Below are positions 25,865 through 34,619 of a stretch of DNA of 64,000 nucleotides, piece by piece. Both the position numbers and the translations under genes were made by a program. The stretch is taken from positions 481,983-545,982 of the forward strand of contig CAJTFS010000001.1 of assembly GCA_910575495.1 (NCBI GenBank), given 5' to 3'. The stretch is from Bacteroidales bacterium. GTDB lineage: Bacteria; Bacteroidota; Bacteroidia; Bacteroidales; Rikenellaceae. Under the pieces are notes generated by a model, which was given only the letters and a program-made list of their open reading frames with translations, made no database searches and was not told where the DNA came from. The stretch's first letter is position 1. Every line of letters starts with the position of its first letter.

Positions 25865-26662
25865 ATGAAAAAGATTTTGTCAATCATACTGGCCCTCGCA
25901 GCCGCCCTGCCGCTCTCGGCGCAGCTCTACCATCCGGGCGAGGTGCTCGAGTACCGCGTCAGCTACCGCGCCAAGATGTTTCCCAACACCGAGGCGGGCG
26001 CCGTGGAGGTGAAGACGACCGAAACCGAGCGCGACGGCCGCGAATATTACCTGGTCGAGGCCGTGGGCCGCACGCTGCCCACCTACCGGTGGTTCTACAA
26101 TCTGAAGGACACCTACAAGATATGGATCGATCCGGCCACCCTGCGCACCGAGTATTTCGAGAGCGACCTCCACGAGAGCGACTATACGTTTCAGAGCTAT
26201 TACGACTACGATTGGGAGCGCGGCGTGGTGAAAACCCGCTGGCGCCGCCGTCAGAACCCCTATTCCGAAAAAGAGATGCCCGTCACGCCCGAGTGCATGG
26301 ATGCCATTTCGCTCTTTTTCAACATGCGTACGGCCGAGGGCGGCGATTTCAAGGAGGGCGAACCCCGCCTGATGCGCATGGTGCTGCAGGATACGGTGCG
26401 CAACATCCGCTATCGGTTTTTGGGCCGCGAGGTGAAGAAGATACGCAACATAGGCAAGTTCAACACCCTGAAGTTCGACTGCCAGATGGGCACCACCGAG
26501 GGGTATTCGTTCACCGACGGCACGGTCTTCACCATCTGGATTTCCGACGATGACAACAAAATACCGCTCTACATCGAGTCGCCCGTGCGCATCGGCTCGA
26601 TCAACGCCTACATCTCCGGTTACAAGAATCTGAAATATCCGCTCTCCAGTCTCATCAAGTGA
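25865..26662 (+). CDS. DUF3108 domain protein (exported)
   Basis: A 265-residue exported protein with a signal peptide (1-20, MKKILSIILALAAALPLSAQ). The mature part is a beta-rich domain matching DUF3108: GEVLEYRVSYRAKMFPNTEAG, later AISLFFNMRT and IWISDDDNKIPLYIESPVRIGSINAY. Members occur widely in Gram-negative bacteria and probably fold like lipid-carrier or outer-membrane-associated barrels, but their function is not established. An ATG at 25865 is preferred over the TTG at 25859. Confidence 0.85.
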   Translation: MKKILSIILALAAALPLSAQLYHPGEVLEYRVSYRAKMFPNTEAGAVEVKTTETERDGREYYLVEAVGRTLPTYRWFYNLKDTYKIWIDPATLRTEYFESDLHESDYTFQSYYDYDWERGVVKTRWRRRQNPYSEKEMPVTPECMDAISLFFNMRTAEGGDFKEGEPRLMRMVLQDTVRNIRYRFLGREVKKIRNIGKFNTLKFDCQMGTTEGYSFTDGTVFTIWISDDDNKIPLYIESPVRIGSINAYISGYKNLKYPLSSLIK

Positions 26663-26736
26663 CCTGTCCGGCACCCGGTCCGCTCCCGTGCGGGGCCGCA
26701 GGATGCCGGTCGGACGGAAAACTATCCCGAACTCCA

Positions 26737-28257
26737 ATGAATCTCAACGAATTTGTGCGGCGCGAGTCGCACGAGGTCACCGTCGGCAGCGTGAAGATCG
26801 GCGGAACGAATCCGGTGGCGGTGCAGTCGATGACCAACACCGATACCAACGACACCGAAGCGTGCGTGGGGCAGATCGCCCGCATCGCCGCGGCCGGCGG
26901 CCGCATCGTGCGTCTCACGGCGCAGGGGCGGCGCGAGGCCGAAAACCTGCAATCCATCGCCCGCCGCGTGCGCGAGGAGGGCATCGACGCCGCGCTGGTC
27001 GCCGACATCCACTTCCTGCCCGAGGCGGCGTCCATCGCCGCCCGATACGTCGACAAGGTGCGCATCAATCCGGGCAACTACCGCACGGACCACGGTCAGC
27101 TCGAAGCTCTGATCGCGCAATGCCGCGAACGGGGCGTCGCCCTGCGCATCGGGGTCAACCACGGTTCGTTGGCCAAGCGCGTTTTCGACGAGTGGGGCGA
27201 CACGCCGCAGGGGATGGTCGTCTCGGCCATGGAGTTCCTGCGCGTCTGCCGGCGGGAGCGGTTCGACCGGGTGGTCGTTTCGATGAAGTCGAGCAACACG
27301 CGCGTGATGGTGGCGGCCTACCGCCTGCTGGTCGAAGCGATGGAGGCCGAGGGGATGAGCTATCCTGTCCATCTGGGGGTCACCGAGGCCGGCAACGGGC
27401 TGGAAGGGCGCGTGAAGAGCGCCGTGGGCATCGGGGCTCTGCTGGCCGACGGCATCGGCGACACGATCCGTGTTTCGCTGACCGAAGCTCCCGAAAACGA
27501 GATTCCGGTGGCGCAGCTGCTGGCCGCGCACTTCGCCGAGCGGCCCGGCCGCTTCGAGGTGCGCCATCCCGAGCGTTATTCACCCACGGAGTACCGGCGC
27601 CGCAGCCGCATCGCCGTGCCCATCGTCCACGACGAGCCGATGGAGGGTTTCCGCGTCATCGAGGCCTTGTCGGGCAATCCGACGGCCGAACTGCGGGCCG
27701 CGATCCTCAACCTGGAGCAGCCCGACGAGCCGGTGGTGGTGAAACGCCGCTACGACGAGGCATCGCTGGAGACGCTGGCCGTCAAGGCGGCGGCCGATCT
27801 GGGTCCGCTGGTGCTCGACGGTCTGGCCGACGGTCTCTGGATCGACGCTCCGGGTCACGCCGCGGCCGACATCCGCGAAGTGGAACTGATGATCTTGCAG
27901 GCAGCCCGCGCGCGCTTCTCCCACACCGAATACATCGCCTGCCCCTCCTGCGGCCGGACGCTCTACGACATCGAGCGGACGCTGGCCGCCATCAAGGCCC
28001 GCACGTCGCACCTGAGCAACCTCAAGATCGGCGTCATGGGCTGCATCGTCAACGGGCCCGGCGAGATGGCCGACGCCGACTACGGCTATGTCGGCGCGGC
28101 GCCCGGCTGCATCACGCTCTACCGGGGCCGTACGATCGTCGCCCGCAACATCCCGCAGCAGGAGGCCCTCGACCGCCTTGTCGAGGTCATCAAGGCCGAC
28201 GGCAAGTGGGCGGAGCCGGAGGACCGTCCGAAAACCGAAAGCTTCCGGTCGGTATAA
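26737..28257 (+). CDS. ispG: 4-hydroxy-3-methylbut-2-enyl diphosphate synthase (IspG/GcpE)
   Basis: Catalyses the reductive ring opening of MEcPP to HMBPP in the MEP isoprenoid pathway. The 506-residue protein has the TIM-barrel domain (1-285, VQSMTNTDTNDTEA, INPGNY, GVNHGSL, LGVTEAGNG) and a C-terminal [4Fe-4S] domain with CPSCGRT and GCIVNGPGE. Between them lies an insert of only about 110 residues, shorter than the A* domain that makes most Bacteroidota and plant enzymes about 600 residues or longer. The start is placed at the family-like MNLNEFVRRESHEVTVG. Confidence 0.93.
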   Translation: MNLNEFVRRESHEVTVGSVKIGGTNPVAVQSMTNTDTNDTEACVGQIARIAAAGGRIVRLTAQGRREAENLQSIARRVREEGIDAALVADIHFLPEAASIAARYVDKVRINPGNYRTDHGQLEALIAQCRERGVALRIGVNHGSLAKRVFDEWGDTPQGMVVSAMEFLRVCRRERFDRVVVSMKSSNTRVMVAAYRLLVEAMEAEGMSYPVHLGVTEAGNGLEGRVKSAVGIGALLADGIGDTIRVSLTEAPENEIPVAQLLAAHFAERPGRFEVRHPERYSPTEYRRRSRIAVPIVHDEPMEGFRVIEALSGNPTAELRAAILNLEQPDEPVVVKRRYDEASLETLAVKAAADLGPLVLDGLADGLWIDAPGHAAADIREVELMILQAARARFSHTEYIACPSCGRTLYDIERTLAAIKARTSHLSNLKIGVMGCIVNGPGEMADADYGYVGAAPGCITLYRGRTIVARNIPQQEALDRLVEVIKADGKWAEPEDRPKTESFRSV

Positions 28258-28276
28258 AAATCGTTTTTCGGAGTCC

Positions 28277-28308
28277 TTCGGAGCAGTCTGACATTCGGAG
28301 CAGTCTGA
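28277..28308. repeat. 15-bp direct repeat, two copies, 17-bp period
   Basis: TTCGGAGCAGTCTGA occurs at 28277-28291 and again at 28294-28308, between ispG and the WbqC gene. Two tandem sites about 1.6 helical turns apart could be an operator or leftover duplication. Confidence 0.6.
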
Positions 28309-28403
28309 TATTTGCGGGCCGCGAAGCGTGATTCGGACGGAGGATGACCGTCCGTTCGCGTTCTTCCCGTTCGCTTTTCACCTACCGCCTTTTTCTTAGC
28401 AAA

Positions 28404-29009
28404 ATGATTCTTCTCCCTTGTGCCTATCTGCCTTCGGTGCGCTATTTCGCCGAACTGGTGCGCGGCGGCTGCGTCGTCGACCTCGGCGAGCATTTCATCA
28501 AGCGCTCGGAGCGCAACCGGGCCTGCATCCTGGCGGCCGACGGACCGATGACGCTGACGGCCCATGCCGTCCGTGCCGACAGGCCGCGCAGCCCCATGCG
28601 CGACATGCGGCTCGACTACTCCAAACGTTGGCAGCACCAGCATTGGGGAGCTTTGGTGGCCGCCTACAAGGCGTCGCCCTACTTCGATTTCTATGCTCCC
28701 GAGCTGGAGCCTTTCTACCGGCGGCCGTTCGGGTTCCTCGCCGACTACAATCTGCAGCTGCTCGAAACGCTCTGCTCGCTGGCCCGCGTCGCCATGCCCG
28801 CCGTGAGCGAAACCTACGTCGCCGCCGGGACCGGCGATCTCGACCTGCGCCCCAAAAATGCGCAAGACCCGGCGTGGTGCGCCGAGCCTTACGTGCAAGT
28901 ATTCGCCGACCGGCAGCCTTTCGCTCCCGGCCTTTCGTTCATCGACCTGTTGTTCGCCGAGGGGCCGGATAGCCTTTCGGTTTTGAGGCGCAGTTTATCT
29001 GCAGGGTGA
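28404..29009 (+). CDS. WbqC family protein
   Basis: A 201-residue protein of the WbqC-like family, seen in O-antigen and surface-glycan loci as well as standing alone in Bacteroidota; biochemical role not established. Family features are the N-terminal PCAYLPSVRYFAEL, ERNRACILAADGP, a histidine-bearing WQHQHWGALVAAYK and FYRRPFGFLADYNLQLL. ATG at 28404 gives the family start MILLPCAYLPS. Its 3' end overlaps the convergent GH2 gene by 71 bp. Confidence 0.82.
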   Translation: MILLPCAYLPSVRYFAELVRGGCVVDLGEHFIKRSERNRACILAADGPMTLTAHAVRADRPRSPMRDMRLDYSKRWQHQHWGALVAAYKASPYFDFYAPELEPFYRRPFGFLADYNLQLLETLCSLARVAMPAVSETYVAAGTGDLDLRPKNAQDPAWCAEPYVQVFADRQPFAPGLSFIDLLFAEGPDSLSVLRRSLSAG

Positions 29010-30954
29010 CGCTGTCGCTCAGCGCACCGGCCTTCACTTTCACCGTCACGCGGCCCGACAGACTCACCGTGTCCGAGCGATACTGGCAGCGGGCGTAGCG
29101 CTTCATGGCCACCGTGTCGCGGCCGATCGTCAGCACGGGTTCGCCGGCCGACGAGTAGACGCGGAAACTCTGTCTCGAGTCGGTGCGCGGCGTCGTGCGT
29201 TTGTCGGCTATGTGCAGCGTGGGTTCTTGTTTGTTCCACAGCGCCTTGTAGAGATAGAAGGCATCCTTGCGGCTGCGGCGGTCGAGCGTCACCAGACCGC
29301 ATCCGTTGATCCCGTAGCGCCTGCGGGCCGAGCCGTAGTCGAACATGTTCTCCAGCCAGATGCCCCACAGCAGCGAGTCGTGCTCCAGCAGGCGGGCGTA
29401 CTCTTCGTGGAAACGGGCCTGGCGTTCTTCGGGCATCCGTCCGGCCGCATGGCGCGGCTGAGCGGTGTAGTTGCGGTGGTCGAGGAATCCTTCGCCGCCG
29501 TATTCGATCGCCGAGCGCAGGTGCGACCACTCCTTGCGCAGTCCGTCGAGCCATACGGTCAGATTGTCGGGCCGGCCCTTGTTCCAGCCCTCCTCCTTGC
29601 GCCAGACGATCAGATCGGTGATGAAGTTGATGCCGCCGTTGCGCTCGCTCACCGCCACCGTCGGGCGCGAGGGGTCGAGTTCGCGGGCCGCGCGGTGCAG
29701 CTGCCGGATGTAGGGCGTCACGTCGTCGCCCGTGGTGCGCATCCGCGAGAAGATGCCCCACATCACCACCGAGGGGTGGTTGAGGTTCTGGGCCACGATC
29801 TCGCGCAGCTGTTCCAGCCCGTTCTGTTCGAAGGTCGGCGTGGCGAAGTAGCCCGCGTCGCTCAGAAAGGGCGCCTGCCGCAGCGGAGTGTCGATCCACA
29901 CCAGCATCCCCTGTTCGTCGCAGAGGTCGTAGAGGGCATGCGCATGGGGCATCACGGCCGAGCGCAGAGCGTTGGCTCCCAGCGTGCGTATCTCGTGCAA
30001 GTCGGTGCGGTAGTCGGCGGCGGTCAGCGTGCCGGCCGATACGGCGTTGTCGTGGTAGAGCGTCACGCCGTGCAGCTTCATGCTGTCGCCGTTGAGCAGC
30101 AGGGCGCTCGGCAGGGCCTTGATCTCGCGGAATCCGGTGCGTACCGACACGCGGTCGCTGTGCGGGCCCTCGCCGACTTTTATCGTCACGGTGTAGAGCG
30201 CCGGCCGGCCGGGGCGCCACAGCTCGGGCGACGCGATGTTGTAGGCGATCCGCACCGGTTTGCCGTCGACCTTGACATGGAGATTCTTGGTCAGCACCGT
30301 GCGGCCGTCGGGCGCCGCGATGGTGAGCGTCAGCGGGCAGCTGCCGTCGGAGAGGGAGGTGAGGTGCACTTCGATTTCGCCTTCGGCCTTGGCCTTGGTG
30401 GCGCTTCGCTGGTGCACCAGCACCCCTTCGGTGCCCAGGTAGAGGGGCGATACGGCCGTGCGCTCGGTGACGATCAGCTCGGCTTCGCGATAGAGTCCGC
30501 CGTAGAAGTTCATGTCGGCCGACGTGGGCAGCACGTCGTTGCGCGCTGCGTTGCTCACACGCATCAGCAGGATGTTGTCGGCGCCGAAGTGCAGGCGGTC
30601 GGTGATCTCGAAGGTGAAAGCCGTGGCACCGCCGCGGTGGCAGCCGGCGAAGTAGCCGTTGACGAAGAGGTCGGCCACGTTCTGTGCGCCGTAGAAGCGG
30701 ATGAATACCCGCTTCGAGGCCCATTCGGCCGGGATATAGAGGTCGTTCTGGTAGTTGCCCGACGTTTCGATCAGCACCCCTTCGAGGGTCGGATCGTTGT
30801 TCCAGCTGTGGGGCAGGGTCACGTAGCGGGCGTTGTCGCTCGACGTCTCCGACCGGAAAAAGAAGCGCCAGCCTTCGTTCAGCGGGTGGATTTCGCGGGC
30901 CCGGAGCGGAGCTGCGAGCGCCAGGAGCAGGCAGAGCAGAAGATAACGTTTCAT
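28939..30954 (-). CDS. Glycoside hydrolase family 2-type protein lacking the acid/base Glu
   Basis: A 671-residue exported protein (signal peptide 1-19, ending LRA) with GH2 architecture: sugar-binding jelly roll (about 25-165), immunoglobulin-like domain (170-275) and TIM barrel (285-560). Where active GH2 enzymes carry Asn-Glu after the fourth strand (W-G-x-x-N-E), this protein reads WGIFSRM, with S403 and R404. The nucleophile strand is kept (IEYGGEG, E484). There is no frameshift, as the sequence realigns at once (TGDDVTPYI). It is therefore either catalytically impaired, altered in mechanism, or a binding protein. The last 24 codons overlap the convergent WbqC gene. Confidence 0.85.
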   Translation of the reverse strand: MKRYLLLCLLLALAAPLRAREIHPLNEGWRFFFRSETSSDNARYVTLPHSWNNDPTLEGVLIETSGNYQNDLYIPAEWASKRVFIRFYGAQNVADLFVNGYFAGCHRGGATAFTFEITDRLHFGADNILLMRVSNAARNDVLPTSADMNFYGGLYREAELIVTERTAVSPLYLGTEGVLVHQRSATKAKAEGEIEVHLTSLSDGSCPLTLTIAAPDGRTVLTKNLHVKVDGKPVRIAYNIASPELWRPGRPALYTVTIKVGEGPHSDRVSVRTGFREIKALPSALLLNGDSMKLHGVTLYHDNAVSAGTLTAADYRTDLHEIRTLGANALRSAVMPHAHALYDLCDEQGMLVWIDTPLRQAPFLSDAGYFATPTFEQNGLEQLREIVAQNLNHPSVVMWGIFSRMRTTGDDVTPYIRQLHRAARELDPSRPTVAVSERNGGINFITDLIVWRKEEGWNKGRPDNLTVWLDGLRKEWSHLRSAIEYGGEGFLDHRNYTAQPRHAAGRMPEERQARFHEEYARLLEHDSLLWGIWLENMFDYGSARRRYGINGCGLVTLDRRSRKDAFYLYKALWNKQEPTLHIADKRTTPRTDSRQSFRVYSSAGEPVLTIGRDTVAMKRYARCQYRSDTVSLSGRVTVKVKAGALSDSVTLQINCASKPKGYPAPRRTTGR

Positions 30955-31057
30955 GACGGAACTGGTTTTCGCTGTTGTTGTTGCGTTGAGGCCGCCGCGG
31001 TGCGCGGCGCCGGCAGGGCGGTGGAATTGCGGTTGCCGGAGCGGAGCTTATCTTCTG

Positions 31058-31065
31058 CAAAGATA
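31058..31065 (-). promoter_or_regulatory. -7 box for the GH2-type gene
   Basis: The minus strand reads TATCTTTG, an exact match, about 100 nt upstream of the start codon. No other transcription signal is seen in this divergent intergenic region on that strand. Confidence 0.5.
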
Positions 31066-31146
31066 GGGAAAATTCGGAATTCCCGATAAAACTTCGTACC
31101 TTCGTCTTCGATATTTCGCCTTGTCGACAATTTATCCGACTTCGTC

Positions 31147-31650
31147 TTGAATGCCATCGATCTGATCGTCCTGCTGGTTCTGGCCGTTGCCGTATGGAAC
31201 GGCTGGCGCAAGGGTTTCATTGTGCAGGCGTGTTCGCTCGTCGCCGTCATCGCCGGACTTTGGTGCGCCGCGCACTACGGCCGTGCGGTGGGCGAAGCGC
31301 TGCACCTCGACGCCTCGGTGCGTACGGCCGGAGGTTTCGTTGCGGTGTTGTTGGGCGCCGTACTGGCCGTCGCCGTGGCGGCGCGGGCGATGCGGGGGCT
31401 GTTCCGCTTTGCCGGACTGGGCATGCTCGACCTTGTGCTGGGCATCGCCGTGTCGGTGCTGAAATACCTGTTGGTGGTGAGCGCCCTCTTTGCGGCGTTC
31501 GACAAATTCAATGCCGACCGTTCGCTGGTCGAGGAGTCCACCCTCGCTTCGTCGAAGTGTTACAAACCCGTATTGCGGCTTTCGGAACTGATCTTCCCCT
31601 TCGTGGAGAGGTTGGGCGACCGGGTGTCGCAGGAGCAAACCGATGAATAG
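31147..31650 (+). CDS. CvpA family membrane protein
   Basis: A 167-residue protein with four hydrophobic helices in the first 115 residues and a polar C-terminus. It has the CvpA-family start NAIDLIVLLVLAVAVWNGWRKGF; CvpA was named for colicin V production and is now tied to envelope homeostasis. The start must be a TTG (31147), because no in-frame ATG or GTG fits and the conserved segment begins immediately. A TACCTTCG box at 31097-31104 is a one-mismatch -7 candidate. It overlaps rsgA by 8 bp. Confidence 0.88.
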   Translation: MNAIDLIVLLVLAVAVWNGWRKGFIVQACSLVAVIAGLWCAAHYGRAVGEALHLDASVRTAGGFVAVLLGAVLAVAVAARAMRGLFRFAGLGMLDLVLGIAVSVLKYLLVVSALFAAFDKFNADRSLVEESTLASSKCYKPVLRLSELIFPFVERLGDRVSQEQTDE

Positions 31651-32575
31651 AACCATGGAAAGCGTGTTTTCGGGAGTGGTGGTCCGCGCGACGGGCAGCT
31701 GGTACGAGGTGCTCGCCGGGGGCGGGCGTCTGCGCTGCCGCATCCGGGGCCGCCTGCGGCTCAAGGGGGTGCGGTCGACCAGCCCCGTGGTGGTGGGCGA
31801 CCGGGTGAGCTGCGAGAGCGACGCCAACGGCGACCATGCCATCGTGGCCGTGGAGCCCCGCCGCAACTATGTCATCCGCCGCGCGTCGAACCTCTCGAAG
31901 GAGTCGCACATCATTGCGGCCAACGTCGACCAGGCGCTGCTGATGGTGACGCTGCGCCATCCCGAAACGGCCCCCGAGTTCGTCGACCGCTTTCTGGTGA
32001 CCTGCGAGGCCTACAAGGTGCCCGCTACGATCCTGCTGTCGAAGTCCGACTTGCAGGATCCCGGGGAGCTGGCGGCGTTCCGCGCCGTCTACGAAGGGGC
32101 CGGCTACCCGGTGCTGACGGTCTCGGCCGCGACAGGCGAGGGGATGGAAGCGGTCGGGGAGCTGCTGCGGGGCCGCACGACGCTCGTTTCGGGCAACTCG
32201 GGCGTGGGCAAGTCGACGCTGGTGGGAACCATCGATCCGACGCTCGACATCCGCACGGGCGAACTCTCCGAGAGCCACGGCAAGGGGCGCCACACGACCA
32301 CCTTTTCGACCATGTATCCGCTGGCCGGCGGGGGCGCCGTGATCGACACGCCGGGCATCAAGGGGTTCGGTCTGATCGACATCGGCGAGGGCGAGTTGTG
32401 GCACTACTTCCCCGAAATGATGCGCACGGGCCGCGACTGCCGCTTCTACAACTGCACCCACACCCACGAACCGGGCTGCGCCGTGACCGAAGCGGTGATG
32501 CGGGGCGAGATCGCGCCGATGCGCTACGAAAGCTATCTGAAAATGTTGGACGACGATGACAAATACCGCAAATAG
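31643..32575 (+). CDS. rsgA: Ribosome small subunit-dependent GTPase A
   Basis: A 310-residue circularly permuted GTPase that helps mature the 30S subunit. Seen are an N-terminal OB fold (about 8-75), the permuted G motifs LSKSDL (G4), SGNSGVGKST (G1) and DTPGIKGF (G3), and a C-terminal zinc-binding region with CRFYNCTHTHEPGC. The start overlaps cvpA; an alternative ATG lies four codons downstream. It overlaps trmH by 20 bp, so the three genes form one unit. Confidence 0.95.
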   Translation: MNRTMESVFSGVVVRATGSWYEVLAGGGRLRCRIRGRLRLKGVRSTSPVVVGDRVSCESDANGDHAIVAVEPRRNYVIRRASNLSKESHIIAANVDQALLMVTLRHPETAPEFVDRFLVTCEAYKVPATILLSKSDLQDPGELAAFRAVYEGAGYPVLTVSAATGEGMEAVGELLRGRTTLVSGNSGVGKSTLVGTIDPTLDIRTGELSESHGKGRHTTTFSTMYPLAGGGAVIDTPGIKGFGLIDIGEGELWHYFPEMMRTGRDCRFYNCTHTHEPGCAVTEAVMRGEIAPMRYESYLKMLDDDDKYRK

Positions 32576-33287
32576 GGACCGCGCGTGGTACGAGGAGCGC
32601 ATCGCTTGTCTGGCGGAGTTCATGACCGAAGAACGTACGGAACTCTTCCGCCGGACCGTGGCGCAGCGCACGCGTTACATGACCGTGCTGGCCGAAAATA
32701 CGTTCCATCCGCAGAATGCCGCCGCGCTGATCCGCCATTGCGAGGCCTTCGGAGTGCAGCGCATGCACACCGTCGAGGACCGCTGCGAGTTCCGCCCGGC
32801 CGCGGCCGTGGTGCGGGGCACCGACCGGTGGGTCGACGTCTGCCGCCATGCTTCGACGGCCGACGCGCTGCGGGTGCTCAAGGCCGGGGGCTACCGCATT
32901 GTGGCCACTACACCCCACCGCGAAGAGACGACGCCCGAGACGTTCGACGTCGCGCGCGGACCTTTCGCCCTGGTTTTCGGCACCGAGCATGCGGGCATCT
33001 CCGACGAGGCGGTCGCCGCGGCCGACGAATTCCTGCGCATCCCCATGTGCGGCATGGTCGAGAGTCTCAACGTCTCGGCGTCGGCCGCCATCCTTATCTA
33101 TATGTTGTCGCAGCGGGTGCGCCGGCAGGTCGGGGAATGGGCCCTGACGCCCGAACAGCAGACCGAAACGCTCTACCGCTGGATGTACCGCAGCGTGGCC
33201 GATGCCCCGCGCATTCTCAACCGGCGGTTCGGCGACGAGTTGCAGGATGGAGCTTCGGAAGCACCGGTTTCCTTGGTGCGATCATAA
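32556..33287 (+). CDS. trmH: SpoU/TrmH-type RNA 2'-O-methyltransferase
   Basis: A 243-residue SPOUT-fold methyltransferase. It has motif 1 (NAAALIRHCEAFGVQ), motif 2 LVFGTEHAGIS and motif 3 IPMCGMVESLNVSASAAI, the knotted SAM-binding site. Length and the N-terminal helix (ELFRRTVAQRTRYMTVLAEN) match TrmH, which makes Gm18 in tRNA, better than the 23S rRNA enzyme RlmB. The start lies within rsgA. The symbol is by family resemblance and not certain. Confidence 0.85.
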   Translation: MTNTANRDRAWYEERIACLAEFMTEERTELFRRTVAQRTRYMTVLAENTFHPQNAAALIRHCEAFGVQRMHTVEDRCEFRPAAAVVRGTDRWVDVCRHASTADALRVLKAGGYRIVATTPHREETTPETFDVARGPFALVFGTEHAGISDEAVAAADEFLRIPMCGMVESLNVSASAAILIYMLSQRVRRQVGEWALTPEQQTETLYRWMYRSVADAPRILNRRFGDELQDGASEAPVSLVRS

Positions 33288-33290
33288 AGT

Positions 33291-33360
33291 GCAAGGTCAC
33301 AGACCTTGCGCCCGGGGCCGGCTCGCACTGAAAGCGCGACCCCCGCAGCCGGCCCGGGCG
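33291..33360 (+). repeat. Structured palindromic repeat, copy A
   Basis: Two adjacent hairpins: GCAAGGTC/GACCTTGC, then a long stem with outer arms CGCCCGGG/CCCGGGCG around the core GGCTCGC...GCGACCCCCGCAGCC. It lies just past trmH. A nearly identical 70-bp copy (C) lies at 63267-63334 in the other orientation, and a shorter one (B) at 34782-34834. Confidence 0.85.
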
Positions 33361-33419
33361 AATGCAGCGGGGCCGTCCGGTTCCGCGAGCCGCAATACGA
33401 AACTTTTCACTTCTTGTAA

Positions 33420-34619
33420 ATGAACATACTCCGCAAACAATTCCTCTCCCACGTCGCACAGACGTCGCCTTCGCCCATGCTGGTCGAGGTCGCACGGGCC
33501 GAGGGTTCGTGTTTTTATACGCCCGAGGGCAAGCGTTATTATGATCTGGTCGCCGGCGTGTCGGTGAGCAACGTGGGCCATGCCAATCCGGCCGTGGTGC
33601 GCGCCGTGCAGGAGCAGGCTGCGCGCTACATGCACGTGATGGTCTACGGCGAGCTGGTCGAGACGCCGCAGGTGACGTATGCCGCCCGGCTGGCGTCGCT
33701 GCTGCCCGGCGGGCTGGAGAGCGTCTATTTTGTCAATTCGGGCGCCGAAGCGGTGGAGGGTGCGCTGAAACTGGCCAAACGGTTCACCGGCCGCACCGAG
33801 CTGATCTCCATGCGCCGCGCCTACCACGGTTCGACGCACGGGGCCATGAGCATGATGGGCGCTCCCGAGGGCGAGGAGTGGAAAAATGCCTTCCGGCCGC
33901 TGCTGCCCGACGTGCAGGCCATCGAATTCAACGATTTCGGCGAACTGGAGCGCATCACGCACCGCACGGCCTGCGTCCTGGCCGAACCGGTGCAGGGCGA
34001 GGCCGGCGTCCGTCCGCCCGCGGCGGGTTACCTCGAAGCGCTGCGCAGGCGTTGCGACGAGGTGGGGGCCTTGCTGATTTTCGACGAGATACAGACCGGC
34101 ATGGGACGTACGGGCGCCATGTTCGCCATGCAGAAATACGGCATCGTGCCCGACATCGTGTGTCTGGCCAAGGCGTTCGGCGGCGGCATGCCGCTGGGGG
34201 CTTTCGTTTCGCGTCACGAAATCATGGACACCTTGCAGACCGATCCGGTGCTGGGCCACATCACCACGTTCGGCGGCCATCCGGTCTGCTGTGCGGCCGG
34301 GCTGGCGGCGCTCGACTATCTGTTGGAGCATCGCGTCGTGGAGGAGGCGGAGCGCAAGGGTGCGCTCTACGAGGAGTTGCTCGGCGATCATCCGGCCGTA
34401 CGCGGAATCCGCCGCGCAGGACTGCTTCTGGCGGTCGAACTGGGGTCTTCGGAGCCGCTCTACCGCATCATGGAGCTCTTCAAGGACGCCGGCATCATGA
34501 GCGACTGGTTCCTCTACTGCGACACGGCGTTCCGCATCTCGCCGCCGCTCACGATCTCCGACGACGAGATCCGCGACAGCGCCGCCTTGATCCGGCGGTG
34601 TCTGGATGAATTGAAATAA
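33420..34619 (+). CDS. Class III PLP-dependent aminotransferase
   Basis: A 399-residue fold-type I, class III aminotransferase. PLP-site features include VNSGAEAVEGALKLA, the FDEIQTGMGRTG block with its cofactor-binding Asp, and the Schiff-base Lys in LAKAFGGGMPLGA, followed by TFGGHPVCCAAGLAAL. Family members act on acetylornithine, ornithine, 4-aminobutyrate and similar omega-amines; the sequence alone does not decide, and no arginine-pathway genes are adjacent. It follows palindromic repeat A and is itself followed by copy B, which may serve as its terminator. Confidence 0.88.
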   Translation: MNILRKQFLSHVAQTSPSPMLVEVARAEGSCFYTPEGKRYYDLVAGVSVSNVGHANPAVVRAVQEQAARYMHVMVYGELVETPQVTYAARLASLLPGGLESVYFVNSGAEAVEGALKLAKRFTGRTELISMRRAYHGSTHGAMSMMGAPEGEEWKNAFRPLLPDVQAIEFNDFGELERITHRTACVLAEPVQGEAGVRPPAAGYLEALRRRCDEVGALLIFDEIQTGMGRTGAMFAMQKYGIVPDIVCLAKAFGGGMPLGAFVSRHEIMDTLQTDPVLGHITTFGGHPVCCAAGLAALDYLLEHRVVEEAERKGALYEELLGDHPAVRGIRRAGLLLAVELGSSEPLYRIMELFKDAGIMSDWFLYCDTAFRISPPLTISDDEIRDSAALIRRCLDELK

